The notes: generated from the sequence alone by a model not told the origin. 64,000 bases of DNA from Brachionus rotundiformis (GCA_016802295.1 JAESIW010000115.1:746527-810526); one strand, 5' to 3'. Shown: positions 35,525-47,140, numbered from the stretch's first letter. A program made the numbers and translations.

Positions 35525-35889
35525 TTTGAAAATAATTTGACTATTTTAATTTTAATTTTTTCTATAAATTTGATTAATAATCAATAAAATTGGTTTTTAA
35601 AATACTAAATAATTATTGATAATTAAATTTAGATAATATGTATTTTTTGATCAATAAAAATTCCTTGATTTGGCATCAATTAAGTCACCCATTGATTATC
35701 TGTATTTAATTATTATTTCAGTTAAATCAATTCTGATATGCGACCTTTAGGATTTTGTTTGATCACACATCACTTTTATAGAAGAGTATTTATATATTTT
35801 TGATATAAAATTATGTAAAGTAAAACAATGAAATAGATTTATTTTTCTATAAAATCTAAAGAAATCAAATTAATATTATTAAATATTGA
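35525..35889. other. Intergenic AT-rich sequence after ABCA
   Basis: Likely 3' UTR of the ABCA gene with AATAAA-like strings at about 35,578-35,588. No other feature seen. Confidence 0.4.
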
Positions 35890-36597
35890 ATGCCATTTTT
35901 AATTGATTACACTGAATTTAATTGTGATCTACAATTGTATACTGCCGCTATTCAATGGACTAGCAATATAAAAACTGACTATATTATCAAAATTTCTTCC
36001 TCTAATGGTCGTATTTTTTATAGTCATCAAGATCTCAATCTAAAGCTGACAAAAGAAACAGTTGACGACTTTATTTTAACAAAACAAAATCTTGGCGTAC
36101 ATAATGACTACTCTCAATTTTGCCAGATCAACGAGACCATTCTATGTTCCGATGATTGGAAACAAAGCAAATGCAATTGTAGAGAATTTGCTAAACACTG
36201 CATCTGCATTCATGTTCTTGGCCTTGCATACCGTTACAAGCTTTGCATTATCCCAGAAGAAGCTAAAACAATTTCAATCGGTCAAAAACGCAAAAGAGAC
36301 AGACAAAAAAAACAAAAGGCAGCTTTGTTTTTCCAAAATGATTGTGATTTGAGAAGTTCAGAAAATGAATCCAATCCCGAGCAAGCAGTAGTCGAACAAG
36401 AGCCTCCTAGCGATTCAAACATTGAGAAAGAATATGTTACTGAAGCTACAGTACAAGCTACAGTCGAAGCTACAGTGGATTTACCAAGAAAACGAGGAAG
36501 ACCAAAGAAATCAACAACTCAGGAAAAAATACAAAATAAATTAATCGTTTATATTTTTTTTATATTTTGTCATTTAAATAAATATTTTCGTCACTAA
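35890..36597 (+). CDS. SWIM zinc-finger protein with AT-hook
   Basis: 235 residues from the ATG at 35,890. Residues about 95-120 (KCNCREFAKHCICIHVLGLAYR) form a SWIM finger (CxC…CxH). An acidic/Gln-rich stretch follows, with a short ATVEATVEATV-like repeat, then PRKRGRPKKS, an AT-hook. SWIM plus a GRPKK tail is the usual C-terminus of MULE-type transposases, so this may be the tail of a lost transposase that has stayed open, or a small host gene. The last about 20 residues overlap a phased GTCA array, so the true 3' end may be elsewhere. No catalytic domain. Confidence 0.5.
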   Translation: MPFLIDYTEFNCDLQLYTAAIQWTSNIKTDYIIKISSSNGRIFYSHQDLNLKLTKETVDDFILTKQNLGVHNDYSQFCQINETILCSDDWKQSKCNCREFAKHCICIHVLGLAYRYKLCIIPEEAKTISIGQKRKRDRQKKQKAALFFQNDCDLRSSENESNPEQAVVEQEPPSDSNIEKEYVTEATVQATVEATVDLPRKRGRPKKSTTQEKIQNKLIVYIFFIFCHLNKYFRH

Positions 36598-36795
36598 AAT
36601 TTGTTTTTTTTGTCTACAAATAAGGTTTTATTTTGTCAGTGAAAAATTATAAAAAAGTCATCTCAATATATAAATTTGTCAGTCGTTTAGTTTTTTTGTC
36701 AGAATAATTAGTTTTATATAGTCAGCTAAAACAAATTAAATTAGTCACCACTTTTAGTTATTTTTGTCATCTTAAAAAAATTTAATTTGTCACCC
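36569..36795 (+). repeat. Phased array of GTCA motifs, about 22-bp period
   Basis: GTCA (usually T-rich before it) starts at 36,569, 36,590, 36,635, 36,657, 36,678, 36,698, 36,721, 36,743, 36,766 and 36,789. A GTCT at 36,611 fills the one gap. Spacing is 20-24 bp, close to two DNA turns, and the bases between are A/T-rich and not conserved. This is a degenerate tandem array and may be a protein-binding array or a transposon subterminal region. Confidence 0.75.
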
Positions 36796-36877
36796 CGAAA
36801 AAAAATAAGCCATTTTTTAGAAATCAAATCCTCAAATATACCCCCTTCTATTAGAATCATAACTCTTTTCTATATTC

Positions 36878-36956
36878 ATGTGAAAAAAATTCTATTCATT
36901 CTAGCAAATACTTATTTTGTATTCATATAGAGTAAATTGAGGAAGATTTGATTGTT
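36878..36956 (-). repeat. Promoter-proximal copy of the GT92-like gene 5' end
   Basis: Matches the sequence just upstream of the glycosyltransferase start codon (39,430-39,503) but is joined directly to coding sequence at 36,957. One of four copies of this segment. Confidence 0.75.
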
Positions 36957-37299
36957 ACTCGGAATGCTGATGCATCTTGGTCGTATTGAGATTAGTCAAC
37001 TCAATTGAATCTGAACCAATTATCAGTGACAGTGAGAGGTTGAGATTGTAGGCTTGATGACGTTCAACATACATCTCTAATAGATCTTTATCTTGATAAA
37101 AAATTATCAAATTTTTACGAATGTGAAATAAATTATTTATCCGTATCCATTCCGAAGCACATTTGTGTTTATATATTTGATAGTTTTTTCTGATTTTGAA
37201 CTTAAATTGATTTTTTTGGATAAGTTTTTCACTGAATATTAATAAATATAATATAAAGATTAAACTTAAAAAAATAATTGTGAAAAAAATTTTTTTCAT
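36955..37299 (-). pseudogene. Truncated copy of the GT92-like glycosyltransferase
   Basis: 114 residues identical to the N-terminal part of the intact gene at 37,832-39,445 except for two missing residues (a 6-bp deletion near 37,172) and the new end after HQHSE. It keeps the membrane anchor but lacks the catalytic domain. The match continues upstream through the promoter to about 37,451. It is a recent partial duplication. Confidence 0.85.
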
Positions 37300-37831
37300 T
37301 CTAGCAAATACTTATTTTGTATTCATATAGAGTAAATTGAGGAAGATTTGATTGTTCATTTCTAAAAATATTTATAAAAATTTAATTTATTTTATCAAAC
37401 AAGTCAAATGACTCTTTTATAAGATTCGCTCTTTAATTAAATATTAAGATAAAAAACTTTTAGAAAAATTATTTAAACTTCCAATTTAAGAAAAATATTA
37501 ATCACAAAGTAAAAGAATAACGATATTTTTGGTCAAAAACACTGACATACTTTAATAAAGTTTTAGAACGAATATAAATTTTTTAAAATTTTTAACTCTT
37601 TTATTTTTGAAAATAAATGCATAATCATCATAAGTATGATTGATATATTTATTTTTTAAAGGTAACTCTAAATATTTAAAATATTAAAGAATAAATATTA
37701 ACTGTTATTTCAAATCAATTTCATAATTAATTTTTCATTTGCTTGATAAATGAAGCTTTTAAACAACTTTTTTTAAGAGAATAAATTTAAAAATTCCAAA
37801 TTTATAAATTTAAATTTAATAATTTGTTTTC
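37300..37831. other. Duplicated promoter sequence and AT-rich spacer
   Basis: 37,300-37,451 copies the promoter of the downstream gene (39,446-39,597). The rest is AT-rich with no feature recognised. Confidence 0.6.
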
Positions 37832-39445
37832 TTAATAGAATAAATTTGAATTATTAATCATTGGTTTAAAATAGCATAAAAAATAATTAAAATCAAAATT
37901 AATATTAGTTATTGAGATATTTCGATTATGTAAATCTTTTAAACTATCTCTAAAATGAGAAACATGCCCAAACTCATGTGGAACCCAAATCATGTTAAAA
38001 AAGTCATTTTTTTCCGGATAATGAGTGGAAACCCAATGAGCCAATTTGGAAAAATGAAAACTTTTGCCACACATCCAACTAGTCGTGTCACCGTATACAA
38101 AAAACAAACGTGCAAAGTTTTCTGGCAAATTCTCAAATAAAATTTTATTTTTTTCTAAAAATGGCTTTAATTCAAATTGATAAAAACTACTCAAATTTTT
38201 AGCATATTCATATTCTTCTTTATTCCGAATGCATAGTGTAAAATTAACTCCTTTTGTTCCATAAAAATTATAATCATTTCTATCATCAATTAAAATTCGT
38301 ATTTCATTCATATATCCACTACCTAATACTTGCTTCAAGCTGGTAAAAATCTTTGTCACAACCCTGTAGTTTAAATGTAGTGCCATTAAAAAATGGAACG
38401 ATTCACCACCAATACTAGAGTCAATATATCTAAGATCCTTGATTGTACCAACTCGAGTTTTTAATGCTGAAAAATAGCTTGACCAGTCTTGATTTTGGCA
38501 AAGCTTCTCTTCCAGTTTAACAACACCAAAACTCGTTTTGTTTAATACTTGAGTTTTATTAATTTTTCTTTTCAAAATTGCCTCATCTTGGTCCAGTATA
38601 TTCACATACTTGTACTTGTTAATATTGTTCAAGTAGCATTCATTTTGGGTGACAAATTCAAAGTGCATATGGTAATACAAGGGATCAATGTTGTAAAGTT
38701 GTTTAAATTCATTAAAACTAGTAATATAAGATTTATTTGTATAGTTGACATCAATGTAATTAGGAATACAATTAAACTCTATTGATTCAACAAATCCAAA
38801 ATATTTTTCTTTGATAAAGTCGTACTCAATTGGCAAAGAATTGTTGAAAAAAACCAACTTTTCATATCCATTCAATCTGCTTAACTCAATCCACCATTCA
38901 AATTTTTTTCTATATTCTGAATTAAAATAAAAAACTTTGCTACATAGTACAGACTTATTAATTAAATTTAACTCATGATAATTTTTAAAATTTATATTTT
39001 CGATTAAAATACTCTTATTCAATGCTTTGACCAACAAACTTGGCTTGGAATCGACAATTTTTGTATTTGCCTTAGCTGTGATGACATCAAAAACATACTC
39101 GGAATGCTGATGCATCTTGGTCGTATTGAGATTAGTCAACTCAATTGAATCTGAACCAATTATCAGTGACAGTGAGAGGTTGAGATTGTAGGCTTGATGA
39201 CGTTCAACATACATCTCTAATAGATCTTTATCTTGATAAAAAATTATCAAATTTTTACGAATGTGAAATAAATTATTTATCCGTATCCATTCCGAAGCAC
39301 ATTTGTGTTTAGCTGAATATATTTGATAGTTTTTTCTGATTTTGAACTTAAATTGATTTTTTTGGATAAGTTTTTCACTGAATATTAATAAATATAATAT
39401 AAAGATTAAACTTAAAAAAATAATTGTGAAAAAAATTTTTTTCAT
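37832..39445 (-). CDS. GT92-like (DUF23) glycosyltransferase, type II membrane protein
   Basis: Single exon, 537 residues. Residues 4-26 form one membrane helix after a short basic start (MKK), so the catalytic part should face the Golgi lumen. The middle shows the family pattern CSKVFYFNSEYRKKFEWWIEL, GYEKLVFFNNS, YYHMHFEFVTQNECYL and KYVNILDQDEAI, where DQDE (about 283-287) is the likely metal/nucleotide-sugar site. The C-terminal half is rich in aromatic residues and has WVPHEFGHVSHFRDS near its end. GT92 enzymes add galactose to glycan cores. Donor and acceptor here are unknown. Several N-x-S/T sites are present. The 5' end is duplicated nearby. Confidence 0.75.
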   Translation of the reverse strand: MKKIFFTIIFLSLIFILYLLIFSEKLIQKNQFKFKIRKNYQIYSAKHKCASEWIRINNLFHIRKNLIIFYQDKDLLEMYVERHQAYNLNLSLSLIIGSDSIELTNLNTTKMHQHSEYVFDVITAKANTKIVDSKPSLLVKALNKSILIENINFKNYHELNLINKSVLCSKVFYFNSEYRKKFEWWIELSRLNGYEKLVFFNNSLPIEYDFIKEKYFGFVESIEFNCIPNYIDVNYTNKSYITSFNEFKQLYNIDPLYYHMHFEFVTQNECYLNNINKYKYVNILDQDEAILKRKINKTQVLNKTSFGVVKLEEKLCQNQDWSSYFSALKTRVGTIKDLRYIDSSIGGESFHFLMALHLNYRVVTKIFTSLKQVLGSGYMNEIRILIDDRNDYNFYGTKGVNFTLCIRNKEEYEYAKNLSSFYQFELKPFLEKNKILFENLPENFARLFFVYGDTTSWMCGKSFHFSKLAHWVSTHYPEKNDFFNMIWVPHEFGHVSHFRDSLKDLHNRNISITNINFDFNYFLCYFKPMINNSNLFY

Positions 39446-39597
39446 TCTAGCAAATACTTATTTTGTATTCATATAGAGTAAATTGAGGAAGATTTGATTG
39501 TTCATTTCTAAAAATATTTATAAAAATTTAATTTATTTTATCAAACAAGTCAAATGACTCTTTTATAAGATTCGCTCTTTAATTAAATATTAAGATA
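39446..39597 (-). promoter_or_regulatory. Promoter region of the GT92-like gene
   Basis: About 150 bp upstream of the start codon, conserved in a second copy at 37,300-37,451 and in part at 36,878-36,956 and 40,706-40,765. Repeated conservation suggests it moved with the duplicated gene start. No defined factor site is recognised. Confidence 0.45.
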
Positions 39598-40182
39598 CCG
39601 ACCATGAGCTACTATCTCTTCTTAAATTATTCGATAGCTTTTTGTAAATTATTAAGCCTCATATTATCCAGTAGAACCATAGAACAATTTAAAAGTATTT
39701 TATCTATTAATTTTTTTGTGATTTAATATTAAATTGCTAATTTAAGTAGAAAATGCTTTAAAATATAGCAACCATATTGTTAAAAAATAATTGAAAACAG
39801 ATTTTAAAATTTAAGTTATAAGTTAGAGAAAATTATTAATTCTTATTGCATCTGAATTTAGAATATTCACTTTTTTAATATTTTTCCAATAAGCAGAAAC
39901 AGGCCAGCTAAAGAAATCCCAGAAAATCTTTCTCCACATTTCATCATTTTTTGACCAAAAAATTTTTAATATAAATTGAAATTAATTACATATATATTTC
40001 CAAGATGCAAAAAATATTTTTCATTTAGTCCTTTAAAATTGGAAGTATAAAACTAAAACTTGTTTCTAATGGTTTCCACTTTTAAACATTTACCATCTAA
40101 AGCTTTTTAACTAACAAGATTTTTTTTCTAAATTAACCAGTTTAAATATAACAATAAATAATATAAACATCAAAAAAACGTT
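39598..40182. other. AT-rich spacer
   Basis: No feature recognised between the promoter copy and the foldback element. Confidence 0.4.
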
Positions 40183-40561
40183 AATTTAGGGTTTTGTGAA
40201 ATTCGGTACAAAATGGCAAAAAGAATAGAAAAAAGTGTAAAAAAAATTGAATAACTTTTTTTCTAAAGGTTTAAACCTAATTCTGTAAATGCAGAATAGT
40301 GCAACATTCAGAGTTGCATCAAATATCTATGTCTGCTAGTTTTGCAGAGTTCAGCAGAAATTAAATTTCAATATAATCGAGTGAAGTGCATTTTGCAGAG
40401 ATTTTGCACATCATTAGCAGATTTTTATAGTTGATGCAACTTAGAATGTTGCACCGTTCTGCATTCACAGAATTAATTTTAAACTTTTAGAAAAAAAGTT
40501 ATTTAATTTTTTTACACTTTGTTCTGTTCTTTTGTACTGAACTTCACAAAACCTTAATTTA
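40183..40561. mobile_element. Foldback MITE with inverted arms of about 150 bp
   Basis: Left arm (from AATTTAGGGTTTTGTGAA) and right arm are imperfect inverted copies covering most of the 379-bp element, including a shared segment reading GAATGCAGAA…TGCAACATTC. No ORF. The DNA could fold into one long hairpin. Confidence 0.8.
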
Positions 40562-40584
40562 GCTAAACGAAAAATCAATACTTT

Positions 40585-40765
40585 ATATAGTTTTTTCTAA
40601 TTTTGAACTTAAATTGATTTTTTTGAAAAAGTTTTTCACTCAATATTAATAAATATGATATAAAGATTAAACTTAGAAAGATAATTGTGAAAAAAATTTT
40701 TTTCATTCTAGCAAATACTTATTTTGTATTCATATAGAGTAAATTGAGGAAGATTTGGTTATTCA
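40585..40765 (-). pseudogene. Third 5' fragment of the GT92-like gene
   Basis: Minus strand encodes the first about 40 residues of the glycosyltransferase (membrane anchor and KNQFKFKIRKNY) with several substitutions, plus about 60 bp of promoter. It is older than the copy at 36,955. Confidence 0.75.
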
Positions 40766-41620
40766 TTTCAGTTCTGAATAAATTGAGGGAATAGCTAAAA
40801 ATATCGTTTAAAATATCTATAATTAAAACAGTGTACAGGTAAAAAAATCAAAACAACTCAAGTAATTTTTATTTTAAATAAAGAAAAAATGTTTTAGAAT
40901 AGCTTAATTGCTTAATTTTTAATTAAATCAAAAAAGCTAAAAAATATTAAACAATAAAAGTGTCAATAAAAATAAAACTAAAACCTAATATTTCATTATA
41001 AAGCTCAAAAGACGCAAAGTTTCTTCAATTTTACCTTTTTTATAGTTGGACAAAATTGTTTTTATCCTATAGTCTAAAAGTATGCCTTTTGTGAGCAATT
41101 AAAAAAAATGTTTTTCATCATAAGATATCAATTATTTATCAGCTTAAAATTTCACAATGTAATTTATAAATGACAGAATTTATAAATATATAAACATACT
41201 AAAATAAGGGGTTATTAAACATGAATGGTTGCATAGATAGAAAAAAAATAAAATGACTCTACATAATGACTGGAGAACTTCAAAAATTAGCAAAAATTTT
41301 CAAAATTTTATACTACATTGAATATCATATTTTTTAAAGATTCTAATAAAAACAACTGATAATAAGATAATTTTTATTTATAAAGCTTAATCAAGAGAGT
41401 TGTTAAGCGAGTGGCATTCTAAATATTGACTATTCAGCTAATTATAATTGTTTTTATTTAGATGCATATTTAGCACACTATAACAGTATGATACAATATG
41501 ATTTTTTTAATTATAAATTAAATATCAATTAATAAAACCATTTTCAATAAATTTATTTTTCAAAATATTTCGGAACAATACAACAATTATACAACAAAAT
41601 AAAAATTATAAAAAATTTAT
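40766..41620. other. AT-rich spacer, likely 3' flank of the RBBP6-like gene
   Basis: No ORF or repeat ends recognised; AATAAA-like strings on the minus strand occur near 41,520-41,560. Confidence 0.4.
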
Positions 41621-43790
41621 TTATTTCTCTTTTTTCTTTGAGGACTTGTGACGTTTACCTCTCTCATCAGATAAACTAATAGATCTTGAGCGAGTCTCAC
41701 TTTTTTTTCTATCTTTACTTTTTCTCGAACTGGACCTACTTCGAGACCTTTTTTTATATTTTTTTTCACTTTGTCTTGACTTGGATCTTTTGTATTTTCG
41801 TTTCGATCTCGAACGACTTCGGTGTCTTCCTCTTGACCGACTTTTGCTTCTGTGCCTTGGTTTATGACTGTCTCTGTATCTTGATCTGCTCTTTGAACGC
41901 GAACGTTTATAACGTTCTCTACTCCTCGATGTTTTATATCTATCATCTTTTTTATCAACTCTGCTTTCGTATTCCTTTTCATTTTTTAGGCTCTCTTGAT
42001 ACTCATAAAACTGACTTTCACTCATCACGTTTTGGTAAGCTCCTGGAACAGGCTCTATTGATGGATAAAATGGCATTTGTGCATACATATTTACTGGTGG
42101 TCTCACAAATCTAGGTCTTATCTGACCATAAAAATTGCCTCTAGGCATATAAGGATAAAAGCTTTGGCCTCCTGGAGGATACACTTGGCCAGAATAAGTT
42201 TTTTGACCAAATAATCTAGCTTTGTATTGATAGTTGTGATAAGCTTGTGTTTGAGCCCGGACTTGGGTTAGATCAACTGTTGGGGTGATTGGCGGAGTTG
42301 GTAAAGGCACTGGTGGCAAATTTTGAGTATCTGCCGAAGCAGTTATTAATTGTGATAAAATTTCAGAACTAGAAATATTACTATCTTGTACTGGAGAAAT
42401 TGGTTCAGACTTCGGTTCATTCTCTTCCTTCCCATTTAAGTCACTCATAATCATGTCGAAAAATGCGTCAGATCTTGCTCCGGTATGTGACACAATTTTT
42501 TCTCGTTTCGATTTTGCCAAATAGTCTTGAACTTTTTTGCGAGTCTCGTGTTCAGGGGTAATAGAGACCATAGGACCCAATTCTTGGTCACATTCTTTAT
42601 TTGGACATACAATGGTTTCCTCATTGACTATTTTTTCTCTAATGCATTCATCACAGCAAATAAAATGACCACAGCATGGTACCAGAACCGCGTCTTTTAA
42701 TATATGTTCACCAAAAGGGCATTTTAGTTCTTTGGGAATTTCTTCTATCTTGGTGTCTGTTTCTATTTTTTCGGACCTAAAATCGTCGTCTTCGAACAAA
42801 AAGCGGTCTTTTTTAACAACTTTGGCTGCTTGTTTGTCGATTTCTGTAACAACATAGCCTTCAGGACCAAGCATTGCAAATTTTTCTCCAGGCTGAGCAG
42901 GCCGCAAGTTTGTTCTGGGTATTCCACTTGGATATTTAGGTCTGTCTTCAGGCTTTGGCAAATTGGCAGCCTCGGGACAGAATTGTTTCAAATGACCGGG
43001 TTTGCGACATATAACACACACATATCCTGGTGGAATTGGTCTATTTATTGGACTAGCTTGTTTTTGCCAAGATTTAGCAAAACCTACCAATCTAGTTTGA
43101 GTTTCGGAAGTCGGAGAGCTAGTCATTGAAGTAGCCAATATCGACTCTAATTTGGCTTTTTCATCCATGCGGATATCTTCTTGAGTGGTTTTGTCCGATT
43201 CCTCTACATAAACTAGTGGTTTCGAAGGTATAGTTAGTGGAGCTAGAGAATCGTAGCCCTTTTTATCAGCTACATTTGCATTTTCTTTTAAATTTGTTAT
43301 GCTTGAACTTGGACTGACCGATTTACTTTTTTCCAAAAGAGCTAGACCAGAAGTTGAATTTGGTAAATTGATAGTGGATTGACTTGTTGGCAAGATAGCT
43401 CCTGGCTTTGGAGATCTAATAAGAATTAATAATAAAATGTTTTTATTTTTTTAGTTTATTAATTTACTTTTGTCTTAATGGTGTAATAGAGTTCTTAATT
43501 ACACGTTTTACTAATACTCGAGTATTTTTCAAGATAACATCATTTTCTTGGTATACTTAAATTTCAAAATCTTAATTTTTTATACAAATCAAATTAAAAA
43601 ATATTAAAAATATATACTTACCTTGATTGGTATCGGCGTTTGATATTTCCAAGTCAAAGTCGAGTTTTTTTGAAAGCTTGCTTTTTTCAGCAATTAAATT
43701 TTTGAGTTGTTGAAGGGTTAAACTAGAACTATCAAATGTGACTTTATCATAGTTAATGTTATACACAGATTTAAAATGTATATGAGACAT
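41621..43790 (-). CDS. RBBP6: RBBP6-like E3 ubiquitin ligase, paralog 1
   Basis: Three exons: 43,622-43,790, 43,468-43,555 and 41,621-43,415, in phase, about 683 residues. The N-terminus is a DWNN ubiquitin-like domain (MSHIHFKSVYNINYDKVTF…). A CCHC zinc knuckle (CVICRKPGHLKQFC, 219-232) and a RING-like domain (about 317-363: VPCCGHFICCDECIREK) follow, then a proline-rich part and a long Arg/Ser-rich tail ending in lysines. In the family this protein joins mRNA 3' processing to ubiquitin ligase activity in the nucleus. Odd: the first RING CxxC is CPFG, so a zinc ligand is missing. It is much shorter than vertebrate RBBP6 and lacks the p53/Rb-binding regions. Confidence 0.88.
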
Positions 43791-44815
43791 TTAAAAAAAT
43801 TAATGGTCATTAATTAGAATTATTAGGATTAAAAACTTTTAATTAAGATTTTAAAATTTATTTATCCAAATTTAAGATGATGCACTTATATTTATCTTAT
43901 TTTTTCTTTTTTTAATTCGATTTTTTGTAACTATTTTGTGCTGGGTCAATGTAGACGAGCTAAATTTCAAACCCATGATAATTACACAATTAATTTTTAT
44001 TTGTAAAATACAAGCAAAATTAGTTATACTTTTGGCTATAGATTTTATTATCTAGCCAGAATAAAAACAAATTAATTTTGTCTTTTAACTTTTTTAAAGT
44101 TTAAAAATTTAAAAGTAGTAAAAGCTAATTAAATTCGATTTAAATTAAGGAGATAAAAAGATTTGATATTTTGATAATCAAATTCAAGTATACCAGTTTG
44201 ACTAGCATTAATTAAATAAATAAATAATATTTTCATTAAATGAGTTTTAATAATATTATATCATTTATAAAAGAAACTGGACAATTTTTCTTAAAGAAAA
44301 AATTAATTTTGTATTTAAAATTATTAATTCATATTTCCAAAAAAAACAAATTAACTATTTACACTATGTTTAAACTATGCTTTCTTAGAAAATCATGTCT
44401 CAGAATTAGTCGTAAGTTAAAACCCATTTGAAACAAAAATCCAAAACTCTTAATAAAAATATAAGAGATAAATTTAAATTTTATTTTTTAGATTTGTTTA
44501 TTTAAGTCACTCTTCAAAATTAATTAAAAACTCAAGTAAAATTTTAATAAAACTTAAATTTTGTATTTTTCAAATAAAAAATTGAGAAAACTATTTTAAT
44601 GAAAAATTCCTACTGAAAAAATTTTGAAAATAAAAAATTATCTAACACATTTTCTAAGGAGAACACTTTGGATGTTTTAAGTGCTCTCAAAAACTTAAAA
44701 TCATCTAATAAGAATGGATTTTTAAAAAAAGTAGCCTTTTTTGTTCGCACTAAAATAAACTGATAAAAAACTCAAGACATTTTACATATAATAATTTAAC
44801 TTATTAAAATATTGT
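43791..44815. other. Spacer upstream of RBBP6-like paralog 1
   Basis: Holds the promoter of the minus-strand gene ending at 43,790. A 63-codon ORF at 44,240-44,431 shows no recognisable domain and is probably chance. Confidence 0.4.
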
Positions 44816-46166
44816 TGCCCAGGTCGGAAATCTTATTTAAGATCTTATAAGATTGAATAAGACAAAAAATCCATTCAAGATCTTTTACCGTTCCTAAAAA
44901 TCATTTTTGTTTTTCTTATTTAATAAGATTTTTTTAGACTAATTTTAAGATTCTTGATTAGAATCTTAACGAATCTAGATGGAACATTTCTTATAATGTC
45001 TTAACTCGATCTTAATTAAGATTCTTAAGTCGATTCTTGTAAAATCTTTGCCTAAAAGTTATTAAAAGTTCCTTATAAGATCTCATTTTTAAGTATTTCA
45101 AAGTCATTTTAAGATAAGATTTTTCAAGAAAATTTTTTAAGATCTTATTTTCTAATCATAAATAATCTTTTAGCATTAAGATAATATTAAGATCTGGTAA
45201 GTTATAAGAAGAAAATAAGATTTTTAATGGAATTTTTATTTCAATATGTTTTTTAATAAAATGACTTTAAATATTTAATCGTGTTCATCTTCATTTAGAA
45301 ACTCAACTAAATAAAATACATTGTCACTTTCTTCATAAATAATACACTTTGATATAATATCATCAGCATTAATTATCAATATATCTTCTGTTTTTAACTG
45401 AGAAAAAATTGTCAAAAATATTGTTCCGCTTTAAAGTTTGAAGATTATCTGGAATTCTTACTTTTATGTCATCAAAAAGACATGTCTTAGTCGTTTTTAA
45501 AGCAAACAAAAGAACATAAAAAAAATTTTCAATCTCTATAAAATAATTAACTAAACCAAAAAACGATTTTCCTTCAACCATGTACTTTATAGAATAACTT
45601 GAAGTATTTTCACCAGCTTTTTTATAATTTATAGAATGAAAAATTGAGTTTTCTATCAAAATTCTAAAACCAATAAAAACATCATCATCGAATTTTTCAA
45701 TCTCAAATTGTTCTAGCTCAAATGGATTTAATTTTCTTTTTGAAATCGGCTCTAAAAGTTGAACTCTTTTTTTGTTTATATTTCTTTTCTCGTGTAAACT
45801 TAAAACAAAATCGCATAACTCTGAATTGTCATTATTGTGTTCAAGATCTTCTAAACGACTAAGAAGCTCAAAATGTAATCCTGCATCTAGAAAATTTTAA
45901 GAAATCATTTGTTTGGTTTCTCTAAGAAAAAAAAAGATATTCTAAGATAATAAGTTTTTATTTAAAAACAATTAAATTACAATTATAGATTTTATATGGA
46001 TCTTTAAGAAAAAGAAGTCTTGATTTAATTTTTTTTTCCTAGAAATCTCTTATAAGATGAAACATGCAAAGTTCTTTTACTGAAAGTATAAGATCTTGTT
46101 TCAAGTTCTTACTCAGAATAAGTTAAGTTTCTTGATCTGATCTTAAGTAAGATCTTATTAAGATTT
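44816..46166 (-). mobile_element. Possible DNA transposon with AAGATCTT-rich ends
   Basis: Both ends contain many copies of the palindrome AAGATCTT and extended forms (TCTTATTTAAGATCTTA) in inverted arrangement, starting near CCCAGGTC (44,818) and CCCATGACC (read from 46,166). A degenerate minus-strand ORF lies between. I see no clear target duplication and no known transposase signature, so the class is unknown. Confidence 0.5.
45283..45896 (-). pseudogene. Unidentified degenerate ORF inside the AAGATCTT element
   Basis: Open on the minus strand from about 45,896 (DAGLHFELLSRLEDLEHNN…, ISKRKLNPFELEQFEIEKF, GKSFFGLVNYFIEIEN). A frame change in a T-run near 45,405 then leads to LKTEDILIINADDIISK and an acidic end at about 45,283. 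I do not recognise the family. Its place between inverted ends suggests a transposon-encoded protein. Confidence 0.4.
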
Positions 46167-47140
46167 AGGTCATGGGTGATTATGATATTTATTTATTAAT
46201 AAAAAACGATCAACCTAAATAAATCCGAATGTCAATAACTAAATGGCGAATTTATTAAATAGAATAGGCCAAATTTATTAGAATTTTACCAAGATTTAAT
46301 TTTAATCAGGCTAAACCTATTCTCAATTTATTAATCAAAAATCTTTTTAGTTTGTTTGTTTATTAAAAAAAAAGTTTTTAGTTAAATATTTTAAGTCTGT
46401 TCTAGAATAAATGTTAGAATTGTAGGTTCGAGTCATTATGGGTTTATGGTATAAATGCTACTGAAGATAAAAAAAAATATGAAAGATTTATGATCAGATT
46501 GTCTCATTCTAAAAAATTATTAAATTTGATTCAAAAATGTTGATCTGTAACGCAAATCCACTTCATTAGACTTGAGTTCACATAAAAAATTTTTACTGCT
46601 GATGATAAATAAATGAATTTTCTACATTGGCTATTAATGTTAAATTGATCGCTTTAAGTCGCCTTTTACAGCATATTTATCTCCCTTAATTGAATCCATA
46701 CACAACAATTGGATGTACTCTCATCATCTAGTACAGCTATGGAAAAAACAGGAAAAGCATCTGTCTTTAGTTAATCGCAAAGGTCTTTTACTCTTTTATG
46801 TCTTTTATGTCAAAGGTCTTTTATGTCTAATTTTGCTAAAATCACCAAAAAAAGATCCAAGAGCTAGGATAAGAACTCTCTTCATTAACCTTATTCTCTT
46901 TAGTAAAATTAATAAAAACAAAAATACTATTGTATAATACAGTTATAAAAAACTTATAAAAAATTTTATTTATTTAAATTTAATTGAAATTTTGAATTGA
47001 AAAAATAATTTTTTTTTTCAAAAAATTTATAAATTATCTAAATTAAACAATCAAATAATTAACTTTTATATTTACACCCAAAATCATTCTAATCTAATTA
47101 CATATTTTAATTAAATAAATAAGAAATCAAAAAAAAAATT
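46167..47140. other. AT-rich spacer
   Basis: No supported gene. The last 200 bases are probably the 3' flank of the next minus-strand gene. Confidence 0.4.

Noticed and set aside
46425..46470. GGTTCGAGTC string like a tRNA B box
   Set aside because: No matching A box or cloverleaf stems could be drawn around it.
46713..46937. 74-codon ORF
   Set aside because: Low-complexity translation with no domain, and no splice or promoter context.
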